A stretch of DNA of 64,000 nucleotides from Streptomyces fragilis. GTDB lineage: Bacteria > Actinomycetota > Actinomycetes > Streptomycetales > Streptomycetaceae. Position numbers and translations under genes: made by a program. The notes beneath the pieces are model-generated. The model did not search any database. It worked only from the letters and a program-made list of their open reading frames with translations, and had not been told where the DNA came from. Below, one piece after another: positions 32,994 through 42,852 of the stretch. The stretch lies in assembly GCF_003112515.1 (NCBI RefSeq), contig NZ_BEVZ01000005.1:186001-250000 (forward strand), given 5' to 3'. Numbering within the stretch: the first letter of the stretch is position 1; every line of letters starts with the position of its first letter.

Positions 32994-33023
32994 GGGCGGC
33001 CCGTCCCCTCGCGCGGGCCGCCC
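32994..33023 (-). terminator. Terminator of the ceb-bgl operon
   Basis: GGGCGGCCC (32994-33002) pairs with GGGCCGCCC (33015-33023) just past the bglC stop, with a 12-base loop. Confidence 0.6.
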
Positions 33024-33029
33024 AAGCCG

Positions 33030-34564
<1,535 letters not shown>

Positions 34565-34565
<1 letters not shown>

Positions 34566-34578
34566 GGAAGCGCTCCCA
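34565..34578. promoter_or_regulatory. CebR operator at bglC
   Basis: TGGAAGCGCTCCCA differs from the perfect CebR palindrome TGGGAGCGCTCCCA at one base. On the minus strand it covers the bglC ribosome binding site and reaches the first base of its ATG, so CebR binding would also block translation-start DNA. Confidence 0.88.
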
Positions 34579-34674
34579 TGAAGTGGTCACGGCGGGACCG
34601 TGGGCGGATGGGGGGAAGGGAAGGGCGGGGGAGCGGGGCCGGCCGCTCGTGGACGCGACCGGCCCCGCAGCGCG

Positions 34675-35595
34675 TCAGCCCTTGACGGCGCCCTGCATGA
34701 TGCCGCCCACGATCTGCTTGCCGAAGATCACGAAGACGAGCAGCAGCGGCAGCGTGCCGAGCAGTGCACCGGCCATGATGAGGGCCTGGTCCGGGGTGTA
34801 GCCGCGGCCGAGTCCGGCCAGCGCCACCTGCACGGTCGGACTGCCGTGCTGGGTCAGGACGAGGAACGGCCACAGGAAGTCGTTCCAGGTCTCCACGAAC
34901 TTCAGCATCGCCAGCACCGCCATGGCGGGCCGGGCGATCGGGAACACGATGTGCCACAGGATGCGCCAGGTGCTCGCGCCGTCCACCCGGCCCGCCTCGA
35001 TCAGTTCGTCGGGCAGTGCCTGGATGAGGTACTGGCGCATGAAGAACACGCCGAACGCGTTGACCAGCGAGGGCAGCAGCACTGCCTGGAGCTGGTCGGA
35101 CCAGTCGAGCTTGGCCACCATCATGTACAGCGGGATCACGCTGAGCTGCGGCGGCACCATCATGGTGCCGATCACGACCAGCAGCAGCGCGTTGCTTCCC
35201 TTGAAGCGGAGCTTGGCGAAGGCGAAGCCGGCCATCGTCGACAGGAAGCAGATGGTCAGCGCCGAGGTGCCGGCCACGAAGGTGGTGTTGATGAAGGCTT
35301 CACCGAGGTTGCCGTCCTTCCACGCCACCTCCGCCTTGTCGAAGAGGTTGGCGCCGAACCAGAACGGCGGGGGCGACTGGGCCAGCCGGGTGTTGTCACG
35401 GGAGGCCGCGACAGCCGTCCAGAACAGCGGGAACAGCGATCCCAGCGTGAACAGCGCGAGGATCACATAGGTGAGCGGTCCGGCATGGAACTGGCCGCCC
35501 GCCCGGGCGGACCGCGGTCTGCGGCTCCGGGAGGACTTGACGCCCGGCGTCTTCTCGGGCGCCGGTTGCTGCGGCGGGGTCAGGGTCGTCGTCAC
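34675..35595 (-). CDS. cebG: CebG cellobiose/cellotriose ABC permease
   Basis: This 306-aa MalG-type permease has a basic N-tail, six predicted helices, and the EAA loop IEAGRVDGASTWRILWHIVFPIARP. FFMRQYLIQALPDELIEAG is typical of carbohydrate permeases. It forms the channel with CebF; the ATPase MsiK is encoded elsewhere, as usual in Streptomyces. GTG start with AAGGAGA upstream, 12 bp after cebF. Confidence 0.94.
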   Translation of the reverse strand: MTTTLTPPQQPAPEKTPGVKSSRSRRPRSARAGGQFHAGPLTYVILALFTLGSLFPLFWTAVAASRDNTRLAQSPPPFWFGANLFDKAEVAWKDGNLGEAFINTTFVAGTSALTICFLSTMAGFAFAKLRFKGSNALLLVVIGTMMVPPQLSVIPLYMMVAKLDWSDQLQAVLLPSLVNAFGVFFMRQYLIQALPDELIEAGRVDGASTWRILWHIVFPIARPAMAVLAMLKFVETWNDFLWPFLVLTQHGSPTVQVALAGLGRGYTPDQALIMAGALLGTLPLLLVFVIFGKQIVGGIMQGAVKG

Positions 35596-35607
35596 GGCCG
35601 GGTCTCC

Positions 35608-36624
35608 TTAACTACTGGTGCGCAGCCGGCGCGAGATGACGGAGTTCACCAGACCGATCACGATCAGGATCGCGAACATCGTCCAGGCGATCGCCGAGGC
35701 GCGGCCCAGGTGCTGGTTCACCCAGCCCTGCTCGTACAGGTACAGGCCGAGGGTCTGGAAGTCGTGCTCCGAGCCGCCGGAGGCGCCCTTGCTGGCGTCG
35801 AACAGCAGAGCCTCGCCGAAGATCTGGGTGGCGCCGATGGTGGAGACCACGACGGTGAACAGGATCGTCGGGCGCAGCGAGGGCAGGGTCACGTGGAAGA
35901 ACTGCCGCCACCGGGAGGCGCCGTCGAGCGCGGCCGACTCATAGAGGTCGTGCGGGATCGCCTGCATGGCGGCCAGGTAGATCAGGGCGTTGTAGCCGGT
36001 CCACCGCCAGATGACGATGGTGGAGACGGCGATCTTCGAGGCCCAGCCCGCCTGCCAGTCGACCGGGTTGATGCCGAGGAAGTCCAGCGCCCAGTTGATC
36101 ATGCCGTAGTCACGGCCGAAGAGGAGGACGAAGACCAGCGTCGCCGCGGCCACCGAGGTGGCGTACGGGGCGAGCATGGAGACCCGCCAGAAGGTGGAGC
36201 CGCGCAGCTTGTAGTTGAGGAGGTGGGCGATGCCCATCGCCATGGCGAGCTGCGGGACCGTCGAGACGATGCCGATGAACAGCGTGTTGCGGGCCGCGTT
36301 CCAGAAGAACTCGTCGTCGAAGATCCGGGTGAAGTTCTTCAGGCCGGCCCACTCCATGTCGGTGGGCGCGGTCAGCTCCACCGAGTGGAGCGAAGCCCAG
36401 CCGGTGTAGAGGAGCGGGAACAGACCGAAGGCGATGAACAGGAGGAAGAACGGGGCGACGAAGGCGTACGGGCTCCAGCGCAGGTCCCGCTGCCAGCGGC
36501 GGGACAGCTTGGCGCGCTGTCGCTCGTCCTCCGGGGCGCTGCCGACCGGACGTGAACCGGCCGGGGCCGCGCCCCCCTTGACGGGGGGCGCGGCGATGGA
36601 GTGCCGGGAAGGCATACCGGTCAC
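35608..36624 (-). CDS. cebF: CebF cellobiose/cellotriose ABC permease
   Basis: This 338-aa MalF-type permease has a roughly 55-residue cytoplasmic tail (KGGAAPAGSRPVGSAPEDERQ), six helices and the EAA loop YESAALDGASRWRQFFHVTLPSLRP. It is the channel partner of CebG. The GTG start at 36624 overlaps the cebE stop (GTGA), so cebE and cebF are translationally coupled. Confidence 0.94.
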   Translation of the reverse strand: MTGMPSRHSIAAPPVKGGAAPAGSRPVGSAPEDERQRAKLSRRWQRDLRWSPYAFVAPFFLLFIAFGLFPLLYTGWASLHSVELTAPTDMEWAGLKNFTRIFDDEFFWNAARNTLFIGIVSTVPQLAMAMGIAHLLNYKLRGSTFWRVSMLAPYATSVAAATLVFVLLFGRDYGMINWALDFLGINPVDWQAGWASKIAVSTIVIWRWTGYNALIYLAAMQAIPHDLYESAALDGASRWRQFFHVTLPSLRPTILFTVVVSTIGATQIFGEALLFDASKGASGGSEHDFQTLGLYLYEQGWVNQHLGRASAIAWTMFAILIVIGLVNSVISRRLRTSS

Positions 36625-37937
36625 TTCTCCAGGTTGTTGTCGATGGTCTTGATCGCGTTGCTCCAGGCCTGCGCGGCGGACTTGCCCTTCGTCACCAGGA
36701 TCACGCCGTTGTCGGTCAGACCCTGCTGGATGATCTGGTCCTTCGGGCCGATCACCTGGACCGGGGAGGTCTTGGCGGCGTCACCGAAGATCTCGCCGAT
36801 CGGGGCGTCGCCGGTCATCTTGTTCTTCGCGGCGCGGACCTGCTCGCCCTCGTAGGTGGCCGGGGCGCTCGGGAAGGAACCACGCTTGGCGAAGAGCGTC
36901 GCCTGCTGCTCCGGGGCGGTCAGCCAGGCGGCGAGCTTGGCGGCCTCCTCGGCGTTCTTGCCGGCCTTCGGGACGGCCAGGAAGGAACCGCCCCAGTTGC
37001 CGGCCTTGGGGGCCTTGGCGACGTCCCACTTGCCCGCGGACGAGGCCTCGGACTTGCTCTCGATGTAGCCGAGCATCCACGGCGGGCAGGACATCGCCGC
37101 GAACTTGCCCTTGGCGATGGTCGTGTCCCAGGCGGGCTGGAACTGGACCTGCTTGCCGATCAGTCCCTCGGAGGCCGCGTCGGCCGTGAGGTCGAAGGCG
37201 TCCTTGACGGCGGGGTTGGTCTTGTAGATGACCTCACCCTCGGCGTTGTAGAACTTCTCGGTCTCGCTGGACAGAACGGCGTTCAGCAGGCCGCCGGGGG
37301 AGTCCATGAAGGTGACGCCCTTGGGGGCGTTCTTCTTGAAGTCACGGCCGACGTCGATGAACTTCGCCCAGTCGCCCTCCCACAGCTTCGCGAGCTCCTC
37401 GCGGTCGGTGGGCAGGCCCGCCTGCTCGAAGATGTCCTTGCGGTAGCAGATCGCCATCGGGCCGACGTCGGTGCCGAGCGCGACCGTCTTGCCGTCCTTG
37501 GTGGTGCCCTGCGCCCACTTCGACTCGAGGAAGTCGGCCTTCTTGCCGTACTTGGAGAGGTCGACCAGCTTGTCGGCCTGGGTGGAGGTGATCTCGGCGA
37601 TGTTGCCGACCTCCACACCCTGGATGTCCTGGAGACCGCTGTTCTGGGTCAGGTGGCTGAGGAGCGCCGGGTAGTAGTTCTCGTTGCGCTCGGTCACCGT
37701 CTCCTTGATCTGGATGTCGGGGTTCTGCTTCATGTACTCGTCGTACAGCCCCGCCTCCTTGAAGCCGAACGTGCCGAACAGCCCGACGGTGATGGTGGTC
37801 TTGCCGTCGCTGTTGCCGGACGAGGCGGCGTCCTCGTCCTTGCCGTCGTCGGCGCAGCCGGCCAGCAGTCCGGCGCCGAGCGCCGCGACCGTTGCGAGAA
37901 CCACTGCCCTGTGGCGGGCGGTTCGAATGGCGCGCAT
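36621..37937 (-). CDS. cebE: CebE cellobiose/cellotriose-binding lipoprotein
   Basis: This 438-aa extracellular solute-binding protein (family 1) has a signal peptide and lipobox LLAGC (Cys28), then an acidic linker (DDGKDEDAASSGNSDGK). Typical features are VGLFGTFGFKEAGLYDEYMKQNP, GPMAICYRKDIFEQAGLPTDREE, VTFMDSPGG and the AWLTAPEQQATLFAKRGSFPSAP segment. It captures cellobiose and cellotriose for CebFG. It is first in the cebEFG-bglC operon, with a perfect CebR operator 133 bp upstream. Close orthologues exist across streptomycetes, including scab pathogens where they sense plant cello-oligosaccharides. Confidence 0.95.
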   Translation of the reverse strand: MRAIRTARHRAVVLATVAALGAGLLAGCADDGKDEDAASSGNSDGKTTITVGLFGTFGFKEAGLYDEYMKQNPDIQIKETVTERNENYYPALLSHLTQNSGLQDIQGVEVGNIAEITSTQADKLVDLSKYGKKADFLESKWAQGTTKDGKTVALGTDVGPMAICYRKDIFEQAGLPTDREELAKLWEGDWAKFIDVGRDFKKNAPKGVTFMDSPGGLLNAVLSSETEKFYNAEGEVIYKTNPAVKDAFDLTADAASEGLIGKQVQFQPAWDTTIAKGKFAAMSCPPWMLGYIESKSEASSAGKWDVAKAPKAGNWGGSFLAVPKAGKNAEEAAKLAAWLTAPEQQATLFAKRGSFPSAPATYEGEQVRAAKNKMTGDAPIGEIFGDAAKTSPVQVIGPKDQIIQQGLTDNGVILVTKGKSAAQAWSNAIKTIDNNLEK

Positions 37938-38069
37938 GGTCGTCCCTCCTGATTGCCCTGAACGTGCCGACCCCCCGGGCCAAAGGTCACTGGCGACCTC
38001 TGATCTTCTTGCTGCGGCGCGGGCGGGGAACGCGTGGGTTGGGTTTGGGTCAGGTACCGTGAGAGCGCG

Positions 38070-38083
38070 TGGGAGCGCTCCCA
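38070..38083. promoter_or_regulatory. CebR operator upstream of cebE
   Basis: The perfect 14-bp palindrome TGGGAGCGCTCCCA matches the known CebR site exactly. It sits in the 435-bp divergent gap between cebE and cebR, which holds no other gene (short frames there lack ribosome binding sites). Confidence 0.95.
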
Positions 38084-38372
38084 GAAGTGATGTGTTGAAG
38101 AGTCCCGGGTCACGGCGGGGGTGTCAAGGGAAGTGACGCCTGGATCTTGCCGGGGTTATCAGGGTGTTACCGAATGGGGAGAACCCGGTCAACGCGCGGC
38201 ATCGGGAGGATACTTGGTGCCTCACCGTGTAGCTCCGCGCGTAGAACCCCGCCCCACCAGGGGCGCGGACGCGTGAAGGTGGGCCGCCCCCGTACGACAT
38301 GGCGGTGGCCGGACCCGGGAAGGCCCGGGACGGCTGTTAGATTCCAGGACCGGTACGAACAGGAGGCGGCGG

Positions 38373-39431
38373 ATGGCGAGCCACGGACGAGGCCGAAGCG
38401 GCGGGCGACCCACCCTTGAGGAGGTCGCTGCCCGGGCGGGCGTCGGCCGCGGCACGGTCTCGCGCGTGATCAACGGCTCGCCCAGTGTCAGCGAGGCCAC
38501 CCGCGCCGCCGTGGAGGCGGCCGTCGCCGAGCTCGGCTACGTGCCCAACACGGCGGCCCGCGCGCTGGCCGCCAACCGGACCGACGCCATCGCCCTGGTC
38601 GTCCCGGAGTCGGAGACCCGCTTCTTCGCCGAGCCGTACTTCTCCGACATGCTGCGGGGCGTCGGCACCGCCCTCACGGACACCGAGATGCAGCTCCTGC
38701 TCATATTCGCGGGCAGCGACCGCGAACGGCAGCGCCTGGCCCAGTACCTGGCCGCGCACCGGGTGGACGGCGTGCTGCTGGTGTCGGTGCACGCCGACGA
38801 CCCGCTGCCCGACATGATCGCCGAGCTGGGCATCCCCGCCGTGATCAGCGGTCCCCGCAGCGCCGACGAGCCGCTGGCCTCGGTCGACTCCGACAACCAC
38901 GGCGGCGGCCGCTCGGCCACCGCCCACCTGATCGAGCGGGGGCGCCGCCGGATCGCCCACATCACCGGCCGCCTCGACGTGTACGGCGCCCAGCGCCGCA
39001 CCGAGGGGTACCGCACCGCCCTGGCGGAGGCCGGCATCGCGGAGGACGAGGGGCTGGTCGAGCCCGGCGACTTCAGCGAGGAGGGCGGCCGCCGCGCCAT
39101 GGCGGCCCTGCTGGAACGCCGGCCCGACCTGGACGCCGTCTTCGCCGCCTCCGACGTCACCGCGGCCGGCGCCCGCCAGGTGCTGCGGGAGGCCGGGCGG
39201 AGCATCCCCGACGACGTGGCCCTGGTCGGGTACGACGACTCGGCCATCGCCCGCCACATGGACCCGCCGCTGACCAGCGTCCGGCAGCCCATAACGGAGA
39301 TGGGCCGGGTCATGACCGACCTGCTGCTGGAGGAGACGGCCGCCCGCGAACCGCGGCAGCGGATGCTGTCGGGGATTCGCCGCCCGCAGACGGTGCTGGC
39401 CACGCAGCTCGTGCGGCGCCAGTCGGCCTGA
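38373..39431 (+). CDS. cebR: CebR LacI-family cellobiose-responsive repressor
   Basis: This 352-aa regulator has an N-terminal LacI helix-turn-helix (LEEVAARAGVGRGTVSRVINGSPSVSEATR, residues 15-45) with the hinge helix NTAARALAANRTDAIALV. A periplasmic-binding-protein-like core follows, with ISGPRSADEPLASVDSDN, HITGRLDVYGAQRRTEGY and ALVGYDDSAIARHMDPPLTSV. It represses cebEFG-bglC until cellobiose binds. It is divergent from cebE. The ATG at 38373 follows AGGAGGCGGCGG. Confidence 0.95.
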   Translation: MASHGRGRSGGRPTLEEVAARAGVGRGTVSRVINGSPSVSEATRAAVEAAVAELGYVPNTAARALAANRTDAIALVVPESETRFFAEPYFSDMLRGVGTALTDTEMQLLLIFAGSDRERQRLAQYLAAHRVDGVLLVSVHADDPLPDMIAELGIPAVISGPRSADEPLASVDSDNHGGGRSATAHLIERGRRRIAHITGRLDVYGAQRRTEGYRTALAEAGIAEDEGLVEPGDFSEEGGRRAMAALLERRPDLDAVFAASDVTAAGARQVLREAGRSIPDDVALVGYDDSAIARHMDPPLTSVRQPITEMGRVMTDLLLEETAAREPRQRMLSGIRRPQTVLATQLVRRQSA

Positions 39432-39628
39432 AGGGCGCCGAGTGCTCCGAAAGGGCTCCGGGGGCCTGGGGCCCAAGGGGCAGAAGGGGCGCGTGAGGCG
39501 TCCTGGGATGTTCGAAGCTTCATGCCGCGGACACGTCAGGGCGTCTCGTCGTGTTCATGTCTTGAATGCCGTAAGGACGGTGGACGTTTCCCTCCGGCTC
39601 TCCGCCCGCCTGGAAAGGCTCTCGCGCA

Positions 39629-39650
39629 GGGTCGGTGACGGGACTTGAAC
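39629..39650 (+). repeat. tRNA 3'-end-like direct repeat (candidate attachment-site remnant)
   Basis: Bases 39629-39650 match 40508-40529, the 3' end of tRNA-His (T arm, acceptor and first flanking bases), at 20 of 22 positions, with 16 consecutive identities. The two copies are in the same orientation and bracket 858 bp that contain only the DUF6461-like gene and the tRNA terminator. That is the geometry left by integration at a tRNA 3' end. The rest of 39432-39779 shows no gene. Confidence 0.55.
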
Positions 39651-39779
39651 TCAGCCCTCGACATGACCGGGCCGAGGGCCGTCACGGAGCCGTCGGCGGC
39701 GCCGTGACGGCAGTGGGGCAGCGGGGAACTAGGCTTGGCCGCCCGGGAAGTGGGACGGCGGAGCCGGAAGGCGGCGGTG

Positions 39780-40373
39780 ATGGACGGTGTCCGGTGGCTC
39801 GCCGGGGACGACGCGGTGGATCTCGGGTACTGGGTCCTGTTCGCACGCGGGTTGACCGCGGCCGAGGCGCTGACGCGCATGGGGCTCGACGCCGCATCAG
39901 GAGCTCTGCTCACCCGGGAGGAGGCTCAGGACGTCGCGGACGAGTCGGACACGGTCGTGGTCCGCGCCGGGACGAGCGCCGGGTGGGCGTACGCGTTCGT
40001 CGAAGGGGGACCGGCCGGGACGGATCCGCTCGAAGCCGTGCGGCGGCTGTCGGCCGGTACGGAGGCCGTGGACGTGTGGCGGACGGTGAACGCCGACCAG
40101 TCGCTCGGCCACGCGGTGGACGGGCGACTGGTGTGCCGGTTCGAGCCCGGGCGCGAGCACGAACGAGTGGGCTCCGACCCCGGCCGTCCGGACGGAGCGA
40201 TGCGGCGGGCGGGCCTCCTGCTGCCCGACGGGAGCGCCCCGCACGTACAGGGCATCACCGTGGACCGGACGGAGCTACGGACCCTGGCGCTGGCCGAGTC
40301 GGAGTTCGGCCTCGACCTGCCGCGCCGGGAGGTCCTGGAGGGGCGACTGCTGTCCGCGGCGCTGCCGGACTGA
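39780..40373 (+). CDS. DUF6461-like hypothetical protein
   Basis: This 197-aa soluble protein begins MDGVRWLAGDDAVDLGYWVLF and continues ARGLTAAEALTRMGLDAASGALLTREEAQDV. That looks like the streptomycete family annotated DUF6461 (often near defence or secondary-metabolism genes); the function is unknown. The assignment is from memory of the N-terminal pattern. GGAAGGCGGCGG precedes the ATG at 39780. It lies alone between cebR and tRNA-His inside the possible attachment-site repeats and has no counterpart in the S. coelicolor order I remember. Confidence 0.65.
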   Translation: MDGVRWLAGDDAVDLGYWVLFARGLTAAEALTRMGLDAASGALLTREEAQDVADESDTVVVRAGTSAGWAYAFVEGGPAGTDPLEAVRRLSAGTEAVDVWRTVNADQSLGHAVDGRLVCRFEPGREHERVGSDPGRPDGAMRRAGLLLPDGSAPHVQGITVDRTELRTLALAESEFGLDLPRREVLEGRLLSAALPD

Positions 40374-40461
40374 CGGCGGTCCCCCGGGTGGGGCGGGCCC
40401 GGTGGCCGGACGGGGCGGGGCGGGATCCAGAACCTTCCACCGGCCACCTGCGTGACAAGGA

Positions 40462-40503
40462 GAAGAGGCCGCCTTCCTGCTCGTGCAGGGAGACGGCCTC
40501 TTC
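40462..40503 (-). terminator. Terminator of tRNA-His
   Basis: GAAGAGGCCG (40462-40471) pairs with CGGCCTCTTC (40494-40503). An inner CCTGC/GCAGG stem completes the long hairpin just downstream of tRNA-His. Confidence 0.8.
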
Positions 40504-40508
40504 GAGAG

Positions 40509-40582
40509 GGTGAGTGACGGGACTTGAACCCGCGACATCCTGGACCACAACCAGGTGCTCTGCCAGCTGAGCTACACCCACC
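40509..40582 (-). tRNA. tRNA-His (anticodon GTG)
   Basis: The acceptor stem GTGGGTG/CACTCAC (one G-T pair), anticodon stem CCTGG/CCAGG with loop TTGTGGT, and T arm GCGGG/CCCGT with TTCAAGT loop all form. The encoded extra 5' G (40582) faces discriminator C (40509), which is the tRNA-His identity element. Confidence 0.96.
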
Positions 40583-40703
40583 ATGACCGGCGGTTCGGTA
40601 CCTTGCGGTTTCTTTCCGACCGGCCGAGAAAAAGTGTACAGGGTCGGAAGGGGTGCTCGCGCCGCCCTTTTCCGGCGCCCCCCGCCGAGGGGCGCCGGGC
40701 GGA

Positions 40704-41306
40704 TCAGCCGCCGGAGACGACGTGCTTGGCGGCGATGGTGCGGGCGGTGGCGGAGTCCGGCCCGGGCTGGGGGACGAAGACCGCCTCCCGGTAGTAGCGC
40801 AGCTCCGCGATGGACTCCCGGATGTCCGCCAGGGCCCGGTGGTTGCCGGCCTTCTCCGGGGCGTTGAAGTACGCCTGCGGGTACCAGCGGCGCGCCAGCT
40901 CCTTCACCGAGGAGACGTCGACGATCCGGTAGTGCATGAAGGACTCCAGCGTCGGCATGTCGCGCAGCAGGAAGCCGCGGTCGGTGCCGACGGAGTTCCC
41001 GCACAGCGGGGACCTGCCGGGGTCCTTCACGTGCTCGCGGATGTAGGAGAGGACCCGCTCCTCGGCGTCGGCCAGGGTGGTGCCGCCGGCGAGCTCGGTC
41101 AGCAGACCGGACGCGGTGTGCATCTGGCGCACCACCTCCGGCATCGTCTCCAGGGCCGAGTCCGGCGGACGGATGACGATGTCCACCCCCTCGCCGAGCA
41201 CGTTCAGCTCGGAGTCGGTGACGAGGGCGGCCACCTCGATGAGAGCGTCGTCGGACAGCGAGAGGCCGGTCATCTCGCAGTCGATCCACACCATGCGATC
41301 GTTCAT
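40704..41306 (-). CDS. orn: Oligoribonuclease
   Basis: This 200-aa DEDDh 3'-5' exoribonuclease finishes RNA decay by cutting 2-5-mers and hydrolyses pGpG from c-di-GMP breakdown. The four acidic residues and the catalytic His are visible: WIDCEMTGL (D, E), CGNSVGTDRGFL (D) and NHRALADIRES (H, D). In Streptomyces loss of orn (ornA) slows growth and blocks development. It follows adpA on the same strand, with a strong terminator between, as in other streptomycetes. Start ATG 41306. Confidence 0.96.
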   Translation of the reverse strand: MNDRMVWIDCEMTGLSLSDDALIEVAALVTDSELNVLGEGVDIVIRPPDSALETMPEVVRQMHTASGLLTELAGGTTLADAEERVLSYIREHVKDPGRSPLCGNSVGTDRGFLLRDMPTLESFMHYRIVDVSSVKELARRWYPQAYFNAPEKAGNHRALADIRESIAELRYYREAVFVPQPGPDSATARTIAAKHVVSGG

Positions 41307-41537
41307 ACGTCCACCCTACGGGGCGGGGCGGTGACCGTACGCGCTGCCGTACGAGCCGGTGTGCGCACGGGGGCGTACCCGCGGGTGCTCCGGACCGCGC
41401 CGGCCGGGGCGGGACGCGGGGGCGCGGCCTCTCGTGCGCCGATGAGGTGCCCCCGCCCGTGCGTCGGGGCCGCGCCCCGAAGGCCGTGCCCGTCCGGTGC
41501 CGGGCGGTGGGCGCCGGGTGCGCGAAAGCCGGGTGCG

Positions 41538-41569
41538 CGAAAGGGGCGCGCCGTGGCGCGCCCCTTTCG
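41538..41569 (-). terminator. Terminator between adpA and orn
   Basis: A perfect 14-bp stem (41538-41551 with 41556-41569) and CGTG loop follow the adpA stop. The remaining 230 bp up to orn show only GTACG/CGTAC-rich sequence, presumably the orn promoter. Confidence 0.85.
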
Positions 41570-41610
41570 GATCCTTCCGCCTCGCGGGCCGGCCTCGCCG
41601 GCCCCGTCGG

Positions 41611-42852
41611 TCAGCGGCGGCCGGGCAGCGTGGGCCGCGGGAGGACCTCGCCGTTCTCCGCGGGCCGCCGGGACTGGGAGGGCACGCCCGGCGCCCCGGA
41701 CAGCGGAGCCGGGTCCGCCGACAGCGGCTGGGCGCCCTGACCCTGCTGCGGCACACCGGCGGACGGCCCGTGCTCCCCGGCCACGCTCTGCTCGGCCTGC
41801 GGACGCCGGGCCCGGTACGCGGCCCGGTAGGCCGCCGGGGAGGCCCCCAGCTGGCGCCGGAAGTGCCCGCGCAGGGCCACCGGCGAGCGGAAGCCGCACC
41901 GGCCGGCGACCTCGTCGACCGAATAGTCGGAGGTCTCCAGCAGCCGCTGCGCCTGGAGCACCCGCTGGGTGATCAGCCACTGCAGCGGCGCGCTCCCGGT
42001 CAGCGAGCGGAACCGCCGGTCGAAGGTGCGCCGCGACATGTAGGCGCGTGCCGCCAGCTGCTCGACGTCGAACTGCTCGTGCAGGTGCTCCAGCGCCCAG
42101 GCGACGACCTCGGCCAGCGGGTCGGCGCCGATCTCCTCGGGTAAAGACCTGTCGAGGTAGCGCTCCTGCGCCGCCCCGCCTCCCGCTCCGCCCGTGTGCC
42201 CGGTGCCGCCGCCCCTGCGGGGCGGCACGACCAGGCGGCGGGCCAGCGCGTTGGCCGCCTCGTTCCCGTGGTCCGAGCGGACGATGTGCAGGCACAGGTC
42301 GATCCCGGCGCCGGTTCCGGCCGAGGTCAGCACGTCGCCGTCGTCGACGAAGAGCTCCCGCGGGTCGACGTGGACCGACGGGTAGCGCTTGGCCAGCGTG
42401 GGCGCGTACATCCAGTGCGTGGTCGCCGGACGCCCGTCCAGCAGGCCGGCCGCGGCCAGCACGAACGCCCCGGTGCACAGGCCGACGATGCGGGCCCCCT
42501 CCTCGTGCGCCCGGCGCAGCACGTCGAGTGCCTGCTCGGGGGGCGGGGAGGTGATCGAACGCCACGCGGGCACCACCACGGTGCCGGCCCGGCCGATCGC
42601 GTCGAGGCCGTGCGGTGCGGAGAGCTCCAGGCCCCCCGTGGTGCGCAGCGGTCCCTCTTCGCCGGCGCACACCAGCAGCCGGTATCGCGGTACGCCGGCG
42701 TCCTGCCGGTCGATCCCGAACACCGAGAGCGGGATGGAGCTCTCGAAGATCGGTCCGCCGCTGAACAGCAGCACCGCGACGATCTCCTTGCGGCGCCGGC
42801 CGGACAGCTTTCTGACGGCTGAGTCCGGCACGGCGGTGGAGTCGTGGCTCAT
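41611..42852 (-). CDS. adpA: AdpA (BldH) AraC-family developmental activator with TTA codon
   Basis: This 413-aa transcription factor has an N-terminal DJ-1/PfpI-like dimerisation domain (about 25-205; GLCTGAFVLAAAGLLDGR, TSAGTGAGIDLCLHIV), a linker, and an AraC DNA-binding domain with two helix-turn-helix units (about 243-345; QLAARAYMSRRTFDRRFR, VDEVAGRCGFRSPVALRGHFRR). The Pro/Gln-rich tail is variable. Codon 237 in the linker (42142-42144) is TTA, so translation needs the bldA leucyl tRNA; this is the conserved AdpA checkpoint. AdpA activates hundreds of genes for aerial growth and antibiotics. A leader of about 1 kb precedes it. Confidence 0.97.
   Translation of the reverse strand: MSHDSTAVPDSAVRKLSGRRRKEIVAVLLFSGGPIFESSIPLSVFGIDRQDAGVPRYRLLVCAGEEGPLRTTGGLELSAPHGLDAIGRAGTVVVPAWRSITSPPPEQALDVLRRAHEEGARIVGLCTGAFVLAAAGLLDGRPATTHWMYAPTLAKRYPSVHVDPRELFVDDGDVLTSAGTGAGIDLCLHIVRSDHGNEAANALARRLVVPPRRGGGTGHTGGAGGGAAQERYLDRSLPEEIGADPLAEVVAWALEHLHEQFDVEQLAARAYMSRRTFDRRFRSLTGSAPLQWLITQRVLQAQRLLETSDYSVDEVAGRCGFRSPVALRGHFRRQLGASPAAYRAAYRARRPQAEQSVAGEHGPSAGVPQQGQGAQPLSADPAPLSGAPGVPSQSRRPAENGEVLPRPTLPGRR

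Noticed and set aside
39442..39648. Short plus-strand frame of 68 codons after cebR
   Set aside because: No ribosome binding site and no recognisable composition; it runs into the tRNA-like repeat.
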